A stretch of DNA of 64,000 bases from Pseudodesulfovibrio alkaliphilus (GCF_009729555.1 NZ_WODC01000001.1:372001-436000); one strand, 5' to 3'; shown: positions 20,683 to 30,577, numbered from the stretch's first letter. Program-made: numbers and translations. The notes: generated by a model from the sequence alone, not told the origin.

Positions 20683-21507
20683 TCAATATCGCGTTATCCA
20701 ATCAGGCAACTCCGACTGGACCTCTCCCGCCGCGGAATCGCCCTCTTTTCTCACGGCCAACGCAAGCCTGTCGCAACACAAGGTGGTTCGTGCGGTCAGA
20801 GCTTCGAAAACGGATTTCCCGTGTTTCGAGTTGGCAAGATTTGTCTCCTTCTTCATGGTGGTTAGCCATGTGCAGGGAATAATCAACCAAGCAAAGAGCA
20901 AATAAAAAAGGTATGACTTGAGTTTCGGATAAACGCCATCCACATCTATGGGCTTCATGTTAAGGGCATGAAAATAATAAAGCGCGACAGGCAGATGCAC
21001 AGGATGATTGTGGTAGGCAAAAGAACAGTCCATTGGGACATCAAAACCGATGAATTTCCATTTGACCTTGAAAAGACCAGTCAAAAAAAAATGAATCCGT
21101 GACTTAATGCTCATGATGTTTGGGGTGGTCATAACAAAAATTCCACCCTGTTTCAAAACCCGTGCAACTTCTTTATATACCGCGACATGGTTGGGAATAT
21201 TCTGTACCGTCTCTGAAATAATCACACAATCAAAGCTCTCATTTTCAAAGGGAGTTTTCTCTGTAAGATCAACGCCATTAACGATTTTTACGTTTTTGTT
21301 TGCGTTCTTGTACACAGAATAATTGGTTCCGGTCACTTCGTATCCAACCTCCTGCAAAGCGGCGCAAAGAGCGCCATCTCCGCAGGAATATTCGAGGATC
21401 CTTTTCCCGACAGGACAATGTCCAGTGACCAGCTCGTATACCTTCGCCCGGGTATATCCAAAGTGAAAACTATCTACGTCCTTCATATCGTCACAGCTGT
21501 TCAACAT
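20683..21507 (-). CDS. SAM-dependent class I methyltransferase
   Basis: 274 residues, cytoplasmic with a hydrophobic stretch near residues 205-225 (SYLFYLLFAWLIIPCTWL) that may touch the membrane. Motif I is ILEYSCGDGALCAAL (SAM-binding loop, with cysteine in place of the usual glycine), motif II/III FDCVIISETVQNI and post-motif LKQGGIFVMTTPN. Such enzymes often methylate lipids, quinones or sugars. The gene is AT-rich against its neighbours and is the sole cargo of an insertion. The GAGG site lies 8 bases before the ATG. The substrate is unknown. Confidence 0.8.
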   Translation of the reverse strand: MLNSCDDMKDVDSFHFGYTRAKVYELVTGHCPVGKRILEYSCGDGALCAALQEVGYEVTGTNYSVYKNANKNVKIVNGVDLTEKTPFENESFDCVIISETVQNIPNHVAVYKEVARVLKQGGIFVMTTPNIMSIKSRIHFFLTGLFKVKWKFIGFDVPMDCSFAYHNHPVHLPVALYYFHALNMKPIDVDGVYPKLKSYLFYLLFAWLIIPCTWLTTMKKETNLANSKHGKSVFEALTARTTLCCDRLALAVRKEGDSAAGEVQSELPDWITRY

Positions 21508-21556
21508 GTATCAAACCTCAAGAGCACTTGTTGGAGTGTACGCCCGCCGATCAATA

Positions 21557-21585
21557 CGCATGGCCTTTGGCGGATCAGTTGTCCA
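21557..21585. repeat. 29-bp direct repeat, copy 2 (native 3' end of acyl-CoA synthetase gene)
   Basis: Exact match to 20630-20658. It covers the stop codon (minus strand, 21575-21577) and the last codons of the acyl-CoA synthetase gene plus 18 bases downstream. Confidence 0.95.
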
Positions 21586-23281
21586 GATAGATGAAGCGCT
21601 TGATCTTCTGGGTGGGGGTCTTCTCAAAGGGCTCCACCTGCTCCACCACGCGGGCGAGGCGGGCGAAGGTGGAGACCTTGGAGTTGGTTTCCTGGCGCAC
21701 GGCCTCGAGAACGCCCTGGACCTTGGCCCTGACCTCGGACTCCATCATCTTCTTGACCCCGAAGACCTCGTCCAGAGTCTCGTAGTTGAGATGGATGCGG
21801 GCCGAGAGCTTGCCCGCCGCGTCGTAGACCATGGATTCCATGACGTGGTCGCAGCCGTTGATGATGGACTCGATCTCTTCGGGATAGATATTTTCCCCGC
21901 TGGAACCGATGATCACGTTCTTGAGACGGCCCTTGATATAGAGGTAGCCGTCCTCGTCGATGAGGCCGAGATCGCCGGTCTTGAGCCAGCCATCCTCGGT
22001 GAAGGTGTCGGCCGTGTCCCGCGGCGCCTTGTAATACTCGCGCATGACGTTGGGCCCTTTGGCGTATATCTCCCCCTCGCCCGTGGCCGGGTTGGGGTCG
22101 GCGATCATCAGCTCGATGCCGGGCAGCGGCGGGCCGATGGCCCGGAAGCGCTGGCGGTCCGGCGGGGCCCCAGCCAGCAGCGGCGAGGTCTCGGTCATGC
22201 CGTAGCCGATGGCGTAGGGCACTTGGGCCTCCCCGAGGAAACGCTCCACTTCGGGCGACAGGGGAGCGCCGCCGATACACATGCAGCGCAGACTGCCGCC
22301 AAAGGCCTCAATGAGTTTTCTTCCGGCGATGCGGGAGACCTGGCGCCGCGCCGCGCCGATCTTCATCAGCCCGCCCATGACACCCTTGCCCGAGAGTTTG
22401 GGCTTGATCCGGCTCTTGTAAATCTTCTCGATGATCAGGGGGACCACATTCATGACCGTGGGCCTGACCTGTTCCATGGCGGGTAGCAGGGTCTTGGGTG
22501 TGGGCGGTTTCCTGAGGTAGTGGACCGAAGCCCCGCAATGAACCGGAACAAGCAGGCCCACCGTGCATTCATAGGTATGGGCCATGGGCAGCACCGACAG
22601 GAAGCGGTCGGTCTCGAACACCGGGATGGTGGCGACCCCGGCCAAGACGTTGGAGACGAGGTTGCCGTGGGTCAGGACCACCCCTTTGGAATGGCCTGTG
22701 GTGCCCGAGGTGTAGAGGATGGCGGCCACGCTGTCGCTGGTCAGGCCGGAGTCCCCCTTGCCGGTCTTGCGCTCAATGAAACGTCGGGCGGCATCGCTGA
22801 ACTTCTCGAACTTTTCGCGCCCCAGCTCCACCGCCTCTTCGAAGCTGGTGCGCTGCTCCTGTTCATCGACCACGGAAAAGTCGTCCATGACCACCACGGT
22901 CTTCAGGTTGGGGAAAGAGCCTTCCTCCACCTTGTGCAGGTAGCGGTTCGAAGCCACAACCACCTTGGCCTCGGAGTGCCTGAGGATGTGGTGGACCGCG
23001 CTGACATGGAACTCCTGCAGGATGGGCACGGCGATGGCTCCCGAGGAGACGATGGCAAAATAGGTGATGGCCCAGTTGGGCATGTTCTCGCCGATGATGG
23101 CCACCTTGTCGCCGGGATTGACGCCATTTGCCGCCAGCAAGGTGGTCACGGCGTGGGCCAGATCAATGAAGCGGGTGTAACTGATGGGCTCCTCGCCGAC
23201 ATAGCTCAAGGCGGGCCTGTCGGGAAAACGGCCGGCTGCCGTCACCAGCAGGTCCTTCAGGGTCATGGTTTCGGTGTTCAC
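21575..23281 (-). CDS. Long-chain acyl-CoA synthetase (AMP-forming)
   Basis: 568 residues, ANL superfamily. Core motifs are ILYTSGTTGHSKGVVLTHGN (P-loop), YGMTETSPLL, GWLKTGDLGLIDEDGYLYIKGR and the C-terminal lysine in FEKTPTQKIKRFIY. It activates fatty acids with ATP and CoA; this subfamily (FadD/FACS type) is common in sulfate reducers. The start is a GTG 6 bases after GGAG. The 3' end is duplicated by the neighbouring insertion but the frame is intact. It could supply substrate to the acyl-CoA dehydrogenase operon at 35-41 kb, though it is not linked to it. Confidence 0.88.
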   Translation of the reverse strand: MNTETMTLKDLLVTAAGRFPDRPALSYVGEEPISYTRFIDLAHAVTTLLAANGVNPGDKVAIIGENMPNWAITYFAIVSSGAIAVPILQEFHVSAVHHILRHSEAKVVVASNRYLHKVEEGSFPNLKTVVVMDDFSVVDEQEQRTSFEEAVELGREKFEKFSDAARRFIERKTGKGDSGLTSDSVAAILYTSGTTGHSKGVVLTHGNLVSNVLAGVATIPVFETDRFLSVLPMAHTYECTVGLLVPVHCGASVHYLRKPPTPKTLLPAMEQVRPTVMNVVPLIIEKIYKSRIKPKLSGKGVMGGLMKIGAARRQVSRIAGRKLIEAFGGSLRCMCIGGAPLSPEVERFLGEAQVPYAIGYGMTETSPLLAGAPPDRQRFRAIGPPLPGIELMIADPNPATGEGEIYAKGPNVMREYYKAPRDTADTFTEDGWLKTGDLGLIDEDGYLYIKGRLKNVIIGSSGENIYPEEIESIINGCDHVMESMVYDAAGKLSARIHLNYETLDEVFGVKKMMESEVRAKVQGVLEAVRQETNSKVSTFARLARVVEQVEPFEKTPTQKIKRFIYLDN

Positions 23282-23343
23282 ACTCTCCTCCAGGTGGGGG
23301 CTGCCTCAGGGCGCCCGCATCCATACCACGCCGGGCGCAGGGG

Positions 23344-26300
23344 TCAAGCCCGGGATTTGGCCGACCGACGCGGCACAAGACTCGACAGCACACGGACCAG
23401 GTCGGTAAAGTCCACGGGTTTGGCCAGATAGTCGTCCATGCCCGCGGCCAGAAACTTCTCGCGATCGCCCTGCATGGCATGGGCTGTCAGGGCGACGATG
23501 GGCAACTGCGCCTTGGGGCCGAGGCTCTCGTCATCCCGAATCATCCTGGTGGCGGCAAGCCCGTCAAGGCCGGGCATCTGGATGTCCATGAGGATAATGT
23601 CAAACTCCCCGGAACGGAGCCTGTCCAGGGCCTGTTCGCCGTCTTCGGCCGTGACCACCCTGTGGCCGAGCTTTTCCAGCATCCGCAGAACAGACACCCG
23701 ATTGACCGGCTCATCCTCGGCCAGAAGTACGGTGAGGGGTTTGACGCTCTCAGGAACCGGCACCACCAGATCGCAGGAACGCGACACCTCGTCCGCCTCG
23801 CGGACCCTGATGTAGAGGTGGATGCGCGTGCCCTCCTCGTCACTTTCCACATACACTTCGCCGCCCATGAGCCCGGCCAGCCGCTTGACGATGCCAAGGC
23901 CCAGGCCGGTGCCGCCGTATTTCCTGGTATGCGACCCGTCCACCTGGGAAAAGGCGTTGAAGACCGTTGCGAGCATGTCTGCCGGGATGCCGATGCCCGT
24001 GTCGTTGACCGCCAGAAAGAGGCGCATCTCGCCCGGAGCGTCAAGGGGCTGCGTCCATGCCTCCACAGTAACCCGCCCCGAGGGGGTGAACTTGACCGCA
24101 TTGCCCACGAGGTTGAAGAGTATCTGGCGAATGCGCGCCTCGTCGCCCACAAGCATCGGCGGCACGGACTCATCCACCTCCACGGCCATGAGTAGTTGCT
24201 GTTCGGCGGCCTGAACCGTGAAATTCTCAAGCACGTCCGCCACCACATGGCGCAACGCAAGGGGCTCGCTCTCAAGGGAGAGCATCCCGGCCTCCATCTT
24301 GGAGAAATCGAGCACATCGTTGATGACGCGCAAGAGGCTGCGGCCGGAGTTCAGCGCAGTGTCCACATAGTCGCGCTGCTCGTCGTCGAGACGGGTGCCG
24401 CCCACCAGCTGGAGCATGCCGAAGATGCCGTTGAGGGGTGTGCGTATCTCGTGACTCATGTTGGCCAGGAATTCGCTTTTGGCCCGATTGGCCGACTCGG
24501 CCGCCTCCTTGGCCCTGATCAGCTGCTGGCCGGAGAGCTTGCGTTCCTCCTCCACCCTGATGGTGGCGGCCACTATGCCCATGAGTTGCCTGTCATTCTC
24601 CGTGGGGTCGAAATCCCCCCGAAACAGAACATAGAGTGCACCCACGGCCTTGCCGTCCAGGAAGACCAGCTCGCCCGCAAAGGTGGACGGAGCCGCTTCG
24701 CCCGCGTGCGGCGTCTGCGCGGCATAGGGCGAATCCGCAAGATCTTTGACCAGAAACACGCCGGGCTTGCCCTCTGCGATCATGGCGGCGAAGACTCCCT
24801 CGTCAATGCAGCCGGCGCTCAGGGCGCAGGAGTTGGTGCCGCGGATGCTGGCGCAGCCGCTGGCACCGGAGCCAAAGCGGTTGTAGCAGCCCACCTGCCC
24901 GCCCAGCAGTTCGCGGATCAACCCGCACAGGCTCGAAATATTCTCGTCGGGATCAGCGGTGAATCCCAGAACGCAGGTGTTGATGCTGGCCAGACGGTTT
25001 TCGGCGCGTCTGCGCTCGGTGACATCGTGGGCGATGCCGACCATGCGGCGCGAGTCGCCGTCAGGCCCGCGATGGAAGACCCGACCGCGGGAGGCGAGCC
25101 AGCGCCACGAGTCCGCATCGGTGCGGACGCGATACTCCACCTGAAAAACCGGGGTGTCTCCGGCCAGGCTGCGCTCCACCTCGTGGCGCACCGTCGCCGC
25201 ATCATCGGGATGGAGACGGCCGTACCAGTCCTCCAGACGGCGGGGCAGCCTGTCAAAGCCGCACTCCAGCAGCCCGGCCCAACGATCGCTCAAAATCAGC
25301 AGGTCCTCGGCCACGTCCCAGTCCCAAAAGGCGAGATCGCCGCCGCGCACAGCCAGATCGAGCCGTTCGTCGGTCTCGCGCTTGGCCCGGTCAGCGGCCA
25401 CTTGATCGGAAATGTCGAGTACGCAGACCAGGTCATGGCCAACCTCGCCCAGATGAACCACACTGACGAAAAGCTCCACGTCGCGTACGCGGCCGTCCGC
25501 CAGCCGATGACGGGTTATCAGGCGTTTGCCGCCGCCCTCCCTCACGTCGTCCAGACCGTCCGCAAGGTGTTCGGGCCTTGAATCCGGGCGCAGACCGTCC
25601 AGGTCCATGCCCACCAATCGCCCCATCGGATAGCCGTAGAACCGCTCGGCCGCAGGGTTTGCCTCTCTGATCCGCCCGCTGGCCGATTCCACGAGCATCA
25701 GCGGCATATGACTATCGATAAACATGGCCCGGTGCCGCTCAGTGCTTTCCCACAGGGCGCTCTGGGCCCGCTTGCGGATCTCTGTCTCCTGCTCCAGGGC
25801 CTTGCCGGTGCGGTCCGCTTCAAAGGATTTCTTGAACAGCCTTCGGCCAAGCCAGATGATGGCCACGGTCAGCAGAGCCAGCACGACCGAGGCGACCCAT
25901 AGGGCGACAGCTCCCGCCCCGGTTTTTTCGCCCGTCGGCGAAAGCCAGCGCCGCATGGCCTGATGATAGGCAGACCCCCGGTCCACGCGGAGCGCTCCCA
26001 GTTCGGCGTCCATGGCGGCCAGCAGTTCGGCTGCCTCGGACCGGGCAGCCAACCTTAAGCTCACCGGATCAAAAAACACGAGCGTGTCCTGCACGCCCAG
26101 TTCCCGCTGATGCCGCAGCCCGAGAACCCGGTTGGCCACAGCAGCGTCCAGATCGCCGCGGCCCACGGCAGCCAGGGCCTCGCGGCAGGTGTCGTACATG
26201 CGCAGCGTCAGGCCCACGCCATGGCTTCCCACCAGACGCTTGAAGGCGTCCACATGGGAGCAGTCGCGACCAAAGCCCACGTTCCTGCCGTCAAGATCCT

Positions 26301-26670
26301 TGATGCCCAAGACGGTCAGGTCGCGCACATACACCGCACCCCAGTCGGCAATGATGGAATTCCCGGAAAAGATCACATTCCCGTCGCCGTAGGAAAAGGG
26401 CAGCCCCGCGCAGAGGTCCGTTTCTCCTGCAAGGAGTCTGCCCCGGCACTCTTCCCGGGTGCCCGGCACGAAAACCGTCTCGCGCCCAAGGGCCTTGCCC
26501 ACGGCCCGCACAATGTCCGGCACAAGGCCCTGGGCAGCGCCGTCAGGGCCGGTGAAGGCGAGGGGGGAATTCTCGTAGTAGCCCACCCGGACACTCCCCT
26601 CTCCGGCGGATGCGGGAAGGTGGACGGACAGGCAGAACAGCGCTGTCAAAAAGAGGATACGGATTGCCAT
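23344..26670 (-). CDS. BvgS/EvgS-like hybrid sensor kinase
   Basis: 1108 residues. Signal peptide (1-22), then one periplasmic solute-binding domain of SBP_bac_3 type (about 25-240, from VRVGYYENSPLAF), a membrane segment at about 247-270, PAS domains (about 310-580), a GAF-like domain with several cysteines (about 585-700), a HisKA core with H near 739 (NMSHEIRTPLNG), an ATPase with NDTGIGIP and GGTGLGLGIV, and a C-terminal receiver with aspartate near 1027 (IILMDIQMPG). The ATG after SMAIRIL was chosen because it gives a proper signal peptide. It senses a periplasmic ligand, probably an amino acid-like compound. No cognate DNA-binding regulator is adjacent. Confidence 0.88.
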   Translation of the reverse strand: MAIRILFLTALFCLSVHLPASAGEGSVRVGYYENSPLAFTGPDGAAQGLVPDIVRAVGKALGRETVFVPGTREECRGRLLAGETDLCAGLPFSYGDGNVIFSGNSIIADWGAVYVRDLTVLGIKDLDGRNVGFGRDCSHVDAFKRLVGSHGVGLTLRMYDTCREALAAVGRGDLDAAVANRVLGLRHQRELGVQDTLVFFDPVSLRLAARSEAAELLAAMDAELGALRVDRGSAYHQAMRRWLSPTGEKTGAGAVALWVASVVLALLTVAIIWLGRRLFKKSFEADRTGKALEQETEIRKRAQSALWESTERHRAMFIDSHMPLMLVESASGRIREANPAAERFYGYPMGRLVGMDLDGLRPDSRPEHLADGLDDVREGGGKRLITRHRLADGRVRDVELFVSVVHLGEVGHDLVCVLDISDQVAADRAKRETDERLDLAVRGGDLAFWDWDVAEDLLILSDRWAGLLECGFDRLPRRLEDWYGRLHPDDAATVRHEVERSLAGDTPVFQVEYRVRTDADSWRWLASRGRVFHRGPDGDSRRMVGIAHDVTERRRAENRLASINTCVLGFTADPDENISSLCGLIRELLGGQVGCYNRFGSGASGCASIRGTNSCALSAGCIDEGVFAAMIAEGKPGVFLVKDLADSPYAAQTPHAGEAAPSTFAGELVFLDGKAVGALYVLFRGDFDPTENDRQLMGIVAATIRVEEERKLSGQQLIRAKEAAESANRAKSEFLANMSHEIRTPLNGIFGMLQLVGGTRLDDEQRDYVDTALNSGRSLLRVINDVLDFSKMEAGMLSLESEPLALRHVVADVLENFTVQAAEQQLLMAVEVDESVPPMLVGDEARIRQILFNLVGNAVKFTPSGRVTVEAWTQPLDAPGEMRLFLAVNDTGIGIPADMLATVFNAFSQVDGSHTRKYGGTGLGLGIVKRLAGLMGGEVYVESDEEGTRIHLYIRVREADEVSRSCDLVVPVPESVKPLTVLLAEDEPVNRVSVLRMLEKLGHRVVTAEDGEQALDRLRSGEFDIILMDIQMPGLDGLAATRMIRDDESLGPKAQLPIVALTAHAMQGDREKFLAAGMDDYLAKPVDFTDLVRVLSSLVPRRSAKSRA

Positions 26671-26804
26671 GGAGCCCCCATTGGCTTCGGCCGGGCCTGC
26701 ACGATGCTCGCCGCCGGGACGAAGGCCGCAGCCAGGACACCGATACCTGAAACCGTCCGGCAAATCCATTATTAGATACGGACGGGAACAGCCGGGCCAG
26801 GGAG

Positions 26805-27131
26805 CTATCCGAAAAACCAGCGGCCAGCGGCCACCAGCCCCATGCCCAGGGCCACGGTGCCAAAGAAGCTGCGCGTCTTCCAGGCGAGAAGAAAGGCGGG
26901 AAGCGCCGCCCAGAGAAAGAGATTGTCCAGGCCGAGGGCGAATCCCCCGTCCGGGAGCAGGAGCGCGGGAAAGAGCATGGCCGAAAGCACGGCTGTGGGC
27001 ACGTAGGAGAGCCAGCGCACCACCGGCCCGGGCAGGGAGCGCGAGGCCAGGAGCAACACAGGGGCCACCCTCGGCCCATAGGTAACCAGAGTCATGCCGA
27101 CAATGGTCAGGAAGACTGCCGTTTCATCCAC
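26805..27131 (-). CDS. azlD: AzlD-family branched-chain amino acid exporter subunit
   Basis: 108 residues with four hydrophobic segments, typical AzlD. The start overlaps the end of azlC by 25 bases, showing translational coupling. In the family AzlD is the small partner of AzlC and together they export branched-chain amino acids or analogues such as azaleucine. Markers include MTLVTYGPRVAPVLLLA and the LSYVPTAVLSAMLFPALLL segment. Confidence 0.85.
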   Translation of the reverse strand: MDETAVFLTIVGMTLVTYGPRVAPVLLLASRSLPGPVVRWLSYVPTAVLSAMLFPALLLPDGGFALGLDNLFLWAALPAFLLAWKTRSFFGTVALGMGLVAAGRWFFG

Positions 27132-27826
27132 GACTCCACTCCCGCTCCAAAGGTTGCGCCAGCAATGGTGGCGACGATCACGCTGAACCTGTCGGCCCCG
27201 GCCTGGATCAGAACCATGGCCGCCAGTCCGCTGAACCCGGCCACCAGGACGTGCAGCCCGTTGCGCACCTGCATGGTCAGGAGGGCGATGAACATGGCGG
27301 GCAGGGCGTAATCAAGGCCCAGGGGCCTGACATCCGGTATGGCCGCCCCGGCAAGGTGGCCCAGCCAGGAAGCCAGCACCCAGGCCGCGTGGGCTGTGAC
27401 GTTGATGGCGAAGCCCACGGCGCGGCCCGTCTCGCCCCTGGCAAAGCGGGAGGAGTGCACGGCAAAGGTCTCATCCGTGACCTGATAGGCGAACAGTCCG
27501 AGTTGGCACCGGCTCCACCCCTTGAGCCCCGGTGCCAGGGAAGCTGTCATGAGCAGGTGGCGCAGGTTGACCACAAAGGTGGTGACCACAATGGATACCG
27601 GCGGCATGCCTGCGGCAAACATGGCCACCGCAATGAGCTGGGCCGAGCCCGCGTAGACCAGCAGCGACATGAGCGCGGTCTCAGCGGCCGAAAGCCCCGT
27701 CTTGTGGGCCAGCACGCCAAAGGCCGCGCCAACGGGCAGATAGCCCATGACAATGGGCAGCGCCTGCCGGACGCCCGGAAGCCATGCGGCAAAGCCCGCC
27801 TGCGGCTCCATGATTTCGCTGTTCAT
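27107..27826 (-). CDS. azlC: AzlC-family branched-chain amino acid exporter subunit
   Basis: 239 residues with about six membrane segments. AzlC signatures: GYLPVGAAFGVLAHKTGLS, YAGSAQLIAVAMFAAG, VNLRHLLMTASLAP and AYQVTDETFAV. The ATG at 27826 was chosen because GGGAGG lies 8 bases upstream and the length matches the family; a longer frame adds a hydrophobic N-terminus (MKILLSVSV) that I judge unlikely. Divergent from the MocR regulator with a 140-base gap, the arrangement expected if that protein controls azlCD. Confidence 0.85.
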   Translation of the reverse strand: MNSEIMEPQAGFAAWLPGVRQALPIVMGYLPVGAAFGVLAHKTGLSAAETALMSLLVYAGSAQLIAVAMFAAGMPPVSIVVTTFVVNLRHLLMTASLAPGLKGWSRCQLGLFAYQVTDETFAVHSSRFARGETGRAVGFAINVTAHAAWVLASWLGHLAGAAIPDVRPLGLDYALPAMFIALLTMQVRNGLHVLVAGFSGLAAMVLIQAGADRFSVIVATIAGATFGAGVESWMKRQSS

Positions 27827-27966
27827 CTCCTGGCCCTCCCCCATACCGGCGTCTTGTCCTGCCATGGCCTTGCAGTAAAAGGGAAAAACTGCCATCAGTA
27901 CAGACACAGACAACAAGATTTTCATACGGAACAGATTTTTCCGCAGAGTCCTGCCCAGGGGGCGCC

Positions 27967-29454
27967 ATGCACGACCAGACAACATCGGGCGACCACGTCC
28001 CGCACGATACCGCACCAGACGGCGGGGCGTCCTACCGCTATCAGGCTGTGGAGCGCCACATCATGACCATGGTCGGGTCCGGCGCCCTCGGCCTGGGCGA
28101 CAGACTGCCTTCCCTGCGCACCCTGAGCGCCAACCTCGGGGTGTCCATTTCCACGGCCAATCAGGCCTATGTGGAACTGGAGCGCAAGGGAGTCATCGAA
28201 TCAAGGCCACGCTCAGGGTTCTTTGTCCGCCGCCCGGCCGTCCGGCTGCCCCTTGCGGAGCGCACCGAGTCCGGCCACCACGACGGCCCCCGTCCGGTGA
28301 CACGCAGCGGGCTGATCCAGACCGTGCTCGAGGCCGTGGGCCGAAGCGACACCGTGCCGCTTGGCGTCATCGCCCCCGGGCCTGAACTGCTGCCGCGCAA
28401 GGAGCTTTCACGGATCACGGCGGCAGTGGTACGCGATGACCCTGTCCGGGCCATGGGCTACGCGCCCATCCCCGGCGACCCGGAACTGGTGCGTCAGATC
28501 GCCTTTCGCTCCATGGAGCACGGCATGAACACGGCCCCTGACGAGCCGGTGGTCACGGCCGGGTGCATGGAGGCGCTCTATCTGGCCCTGCGCTCTGTCT
28601 GCCGCGCAGGCGACGCCGTGCTCATCCAGTCGCCCACCTATTACTGCTTCCTGCAACTTCTCGAAACCCTGGGCCTGAGGGCCGTGGAGATTCCGTCCCA
28701 CCCCGAGGGCGGCGTCCGCCCGGAGGAGCTTGACCGCGCCCTGCGTACCTTCGCCATCGCGGCCTGTGTTCTGGCCCCCAACTTCAACAATCCGGACGCC
28801 AGCCTGACCCCGGACGCAGCCAGACGCGAGATCGTGTCCATGCTCGCCCGCCGGGACATCCCGCTGGTGGAGGACGACGTGTCCACGGACCTGCACTTCG
28901 CCCAGGCGCGTCCAGGCACCTACAAGCAATACGACAGGGCCGGGCTGGTCCTGCTCTGCTCCTCCTTCTCGAAGACCCTCTCCCCTGGCTATCGCGTGGG
29001 CTGGATGCTGCCCGGCCGGTTTCGCCGCAAGGTGCTGGAGATCAAGGCCACCACCAACGTCTCCACCTCGACCCCGGCCCAAATGGCCATCGCCGAGTAT
29101 CTTCGCCAGGGCCGCATGGAGCGTCACCTCAAACGGCTGCGATCCGCCCTGGAGCGGCAGATGGACACCATGCAACTCCATCTGGGCAGGCACTTTCCGC
29201 CCGGCACCCGCGTCAGCCATCCGTCAGGCGGGGCCGTGCTCTGGGTCCAACTGCCCGGCGGCGTGGACTCGGTGGAACTCTTCTTCCGCGCCCGGGCCAG
29301 GTCCATCGGCATCGCGCCCGGGGCCATCTTCTCCACTGGCGACGCATTTGCCGGATACATCCGCCTCAGTTGCGGCGCACCCTGGACCGACGCCCTGCAC
29401 GACGGCATCCGCACCCTGGGCCAGATGGCCTCGGCCATGCTCGGCGGGGAGTGA
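27967..29454 (+). CDS. MocR-type GntR/aminotransferase regulator
   Basis: 495 residues. An N-terminal GntR winged helix (about 20-95; LPSLRTLSANLGVSISTANQAYVELERKGVIESRPRSGFFV) is fused to a fold-type I aminotransferase domain. The PLP lysine is in SSFSKTLSPGYRVGWM, and NFNNPDAS and YYCFLQLLETLG are the usual cofactor contacts. Such regulators bind PLP adducts of an amino acid and switch a divergent gene. The divergent genes are azlCD, so a branched-chain amino acid or analogue is the likely effector. Confidence 0.88.
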   Translation: MHDQTTSGDHVPHDTAPDGGASYRYQAVERHIMTMVGSGALGLGDRLPSLRTLSANLGVSISTANQAYVELERKGVIESRPRSGFFVRRPAVRLPLAERTESGHHDGPRPVTRSGLIQTVLEAVGRSDTVPLGVIAPGPELLPRKELSRITAAVVRDDPVRAMGYAPIPGDPELVRQIAFRSMEHGMNTAPDEPVVTAGCMEALYLALRSVCRAGDAVLIQSPTYYCFLQLLETLGLRAVEIPSHPEGGVRPEELDRALRTFAIAACVLAPNFNNPDASLTPDAARREIVSMLARRDIPLVEDDVSTDLHFAQARPGTYKQYDRAGLVLLCSSFSKTLSPGYRVGWMLPGRFRRKVLEIKATTNVSTSTPAQMAIAEYLRQGRMERHLKRLRSALERQMDTMQLHLGRHFPPGTRVSHPSGGAVLWVQLPGGVDSVELFFRARARSIGIAPGAIFSTGDAFAGYIRLSCGAPWTDALHDGIRTLGQMASAMLGGE

Positions 29455-29599
29455 CGGCGACATCGCGCCGCCCAGCGCCATCCCCCCGGTCCGCCGAATG
29501 TCCGGCGAATTTTCCCTTTACCGCGCCGGGACGCAGGCGTAGCCTCCCTTCCTGGCGCAGGAAGCCAGCACCGCAACAACCGCGAACCGGACCACGGGC

Positions 29600-30577
29600 A
29601 TGACCTCACGACCCCCAAGCGACATCACTGCCGGGCTTCTTGCCGCCCTCGCCGCATTCATCGCCTGGGGGCTGCTTCCGGTCTACTGGAAGGCGGTCCA
29701 GGACGTGGCTCCTCTCGAAATTCTCTGCCACCGCATCCTCTGGTCACTGGTCTTCATCGCCGCCATCCTGTCCTGCAAGCATCGCTGGGCCGAGACCTTC
29801 GCCCCCCTGCGCTCGCCGAGAAACCTGCTCATCCTGAGCCTGAGCAGCCTGACCATCGCCTGCAACTGGCTCATCTACATCTGGGCCGTGAACAACGGCA
29901 ATGTCCTGGCCACCAGCCTGGGCTATTACATCAACCCGCTGGTTAACGTCCTCTTTGGGTTCCTCTTCTTCCGCGAACGGCTCAACCCCCTGCAGACCAC
30001 GGCCATCGGCCTGGCCGCCCTGGGGGTGGCCAACTCCGTGATCGGTTACGGAGAATTCCCCTGGATTTCCCTGACCCTGGCCGTGACCTTCGCCTGCTAC
30101 GGGCTGCTGCGCAAGATCGCGGCCGTGGAATCCCTGCCCGGCCTGTTTCTCGAAACCATGGTCCTGGCCCCGGCCGCCCTGCTCTATGTGCTGCACCTCC
30201 AGGCCGCTGGCCGCAGCGGCTTTCTGGCCGGCAACTCGCACATCGACCTGCTGCTGATAGGCGCAGGCGCCGCCACGGCCCTGCCTCTCATCGGTTTCGC
30301 CTTTGGTGCGCGTCGGCTCCGCCTGACCACCGTGGGGCTGCTGCAATACATTGCGCCCTCCATCGCCTTCTCTCTTGGCATCTTTGTCTACAACGAGCCC
30401 TTCGGCCCGACGCACCTGCTGACCTTCGCCCTGATCTGGAGCGGGCTGGCCCTGTACACCATCGACTCGATCCGGGCCATCCGCCGCCATCGCCGCACCC
30501 GGACCATGGTCGACCGCACCCCCGAAGCAACGACAACGGTGCCGACCGATCCCGCGCCCAAGGGCCGGGAGCCCTGA
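29600..30577 (+). CDS. rarD: RarD/EamA-family permease
   Basis: 325 residues with ten membrane segments in two EamA repeats. RarD-specific features are the start GLLAALAAFIAWGLLPVYWKAV, the segment LEILCHRILWSLVF and NWLIYIWAVNNGNVLATSLGYYINPLV. Members are inner-membrane transporters of uncertain substrate (named for chloramphenicol sensitivity). The basic tail after residue 295 is cytoplasmic. Weak ribosome site. It is the last native gene before the AT-rich island. Confidence 0.85.
   Translation: MTSRPPSDITAGLLAALAAFIAWGLLPVYWKAVQDVAPLEILCHRILWSLVFIAAILSCKHRWAETFAPLRSPRNLLILSLSSLTIACNWLIYIWAVNNGNVLATSLGYYINPLVNVLFGFLFFRERLNPLQTTAIGLAALGVANSVIGYGEFPWISLTLAVTFACYGLLRKIAAVESLPGLFLETMVLAPAALLYVLHLQAAGRSGFLAGNSHIDLLLIGAGAATALPLIGFAFGARRLRLTTVGLLQYIAPSIAFSLGIFVYNEPFGPTHLLTFALIWSGLALYTIDSIRAIRRHRRTRTMVDRTPEATTTVPTDPAPKGREP

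Larger units (their letters stand above)
20630..21585. mobile_element. Methyltransferase cassette between 29-bp direct repeats
   Basis: The 29-bp repeat at both ends, the lower GC of the interior and its placement between a terminator and the gene whose 3' end is duplicated all show an insertion of about 927 bases. It carries one gene and no recombinase. Removing the insert plus one repeat copy restores a plain junction of cyclophilin terminator and acyl-CoA synthetase stop codon. Confidence 0.75.
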
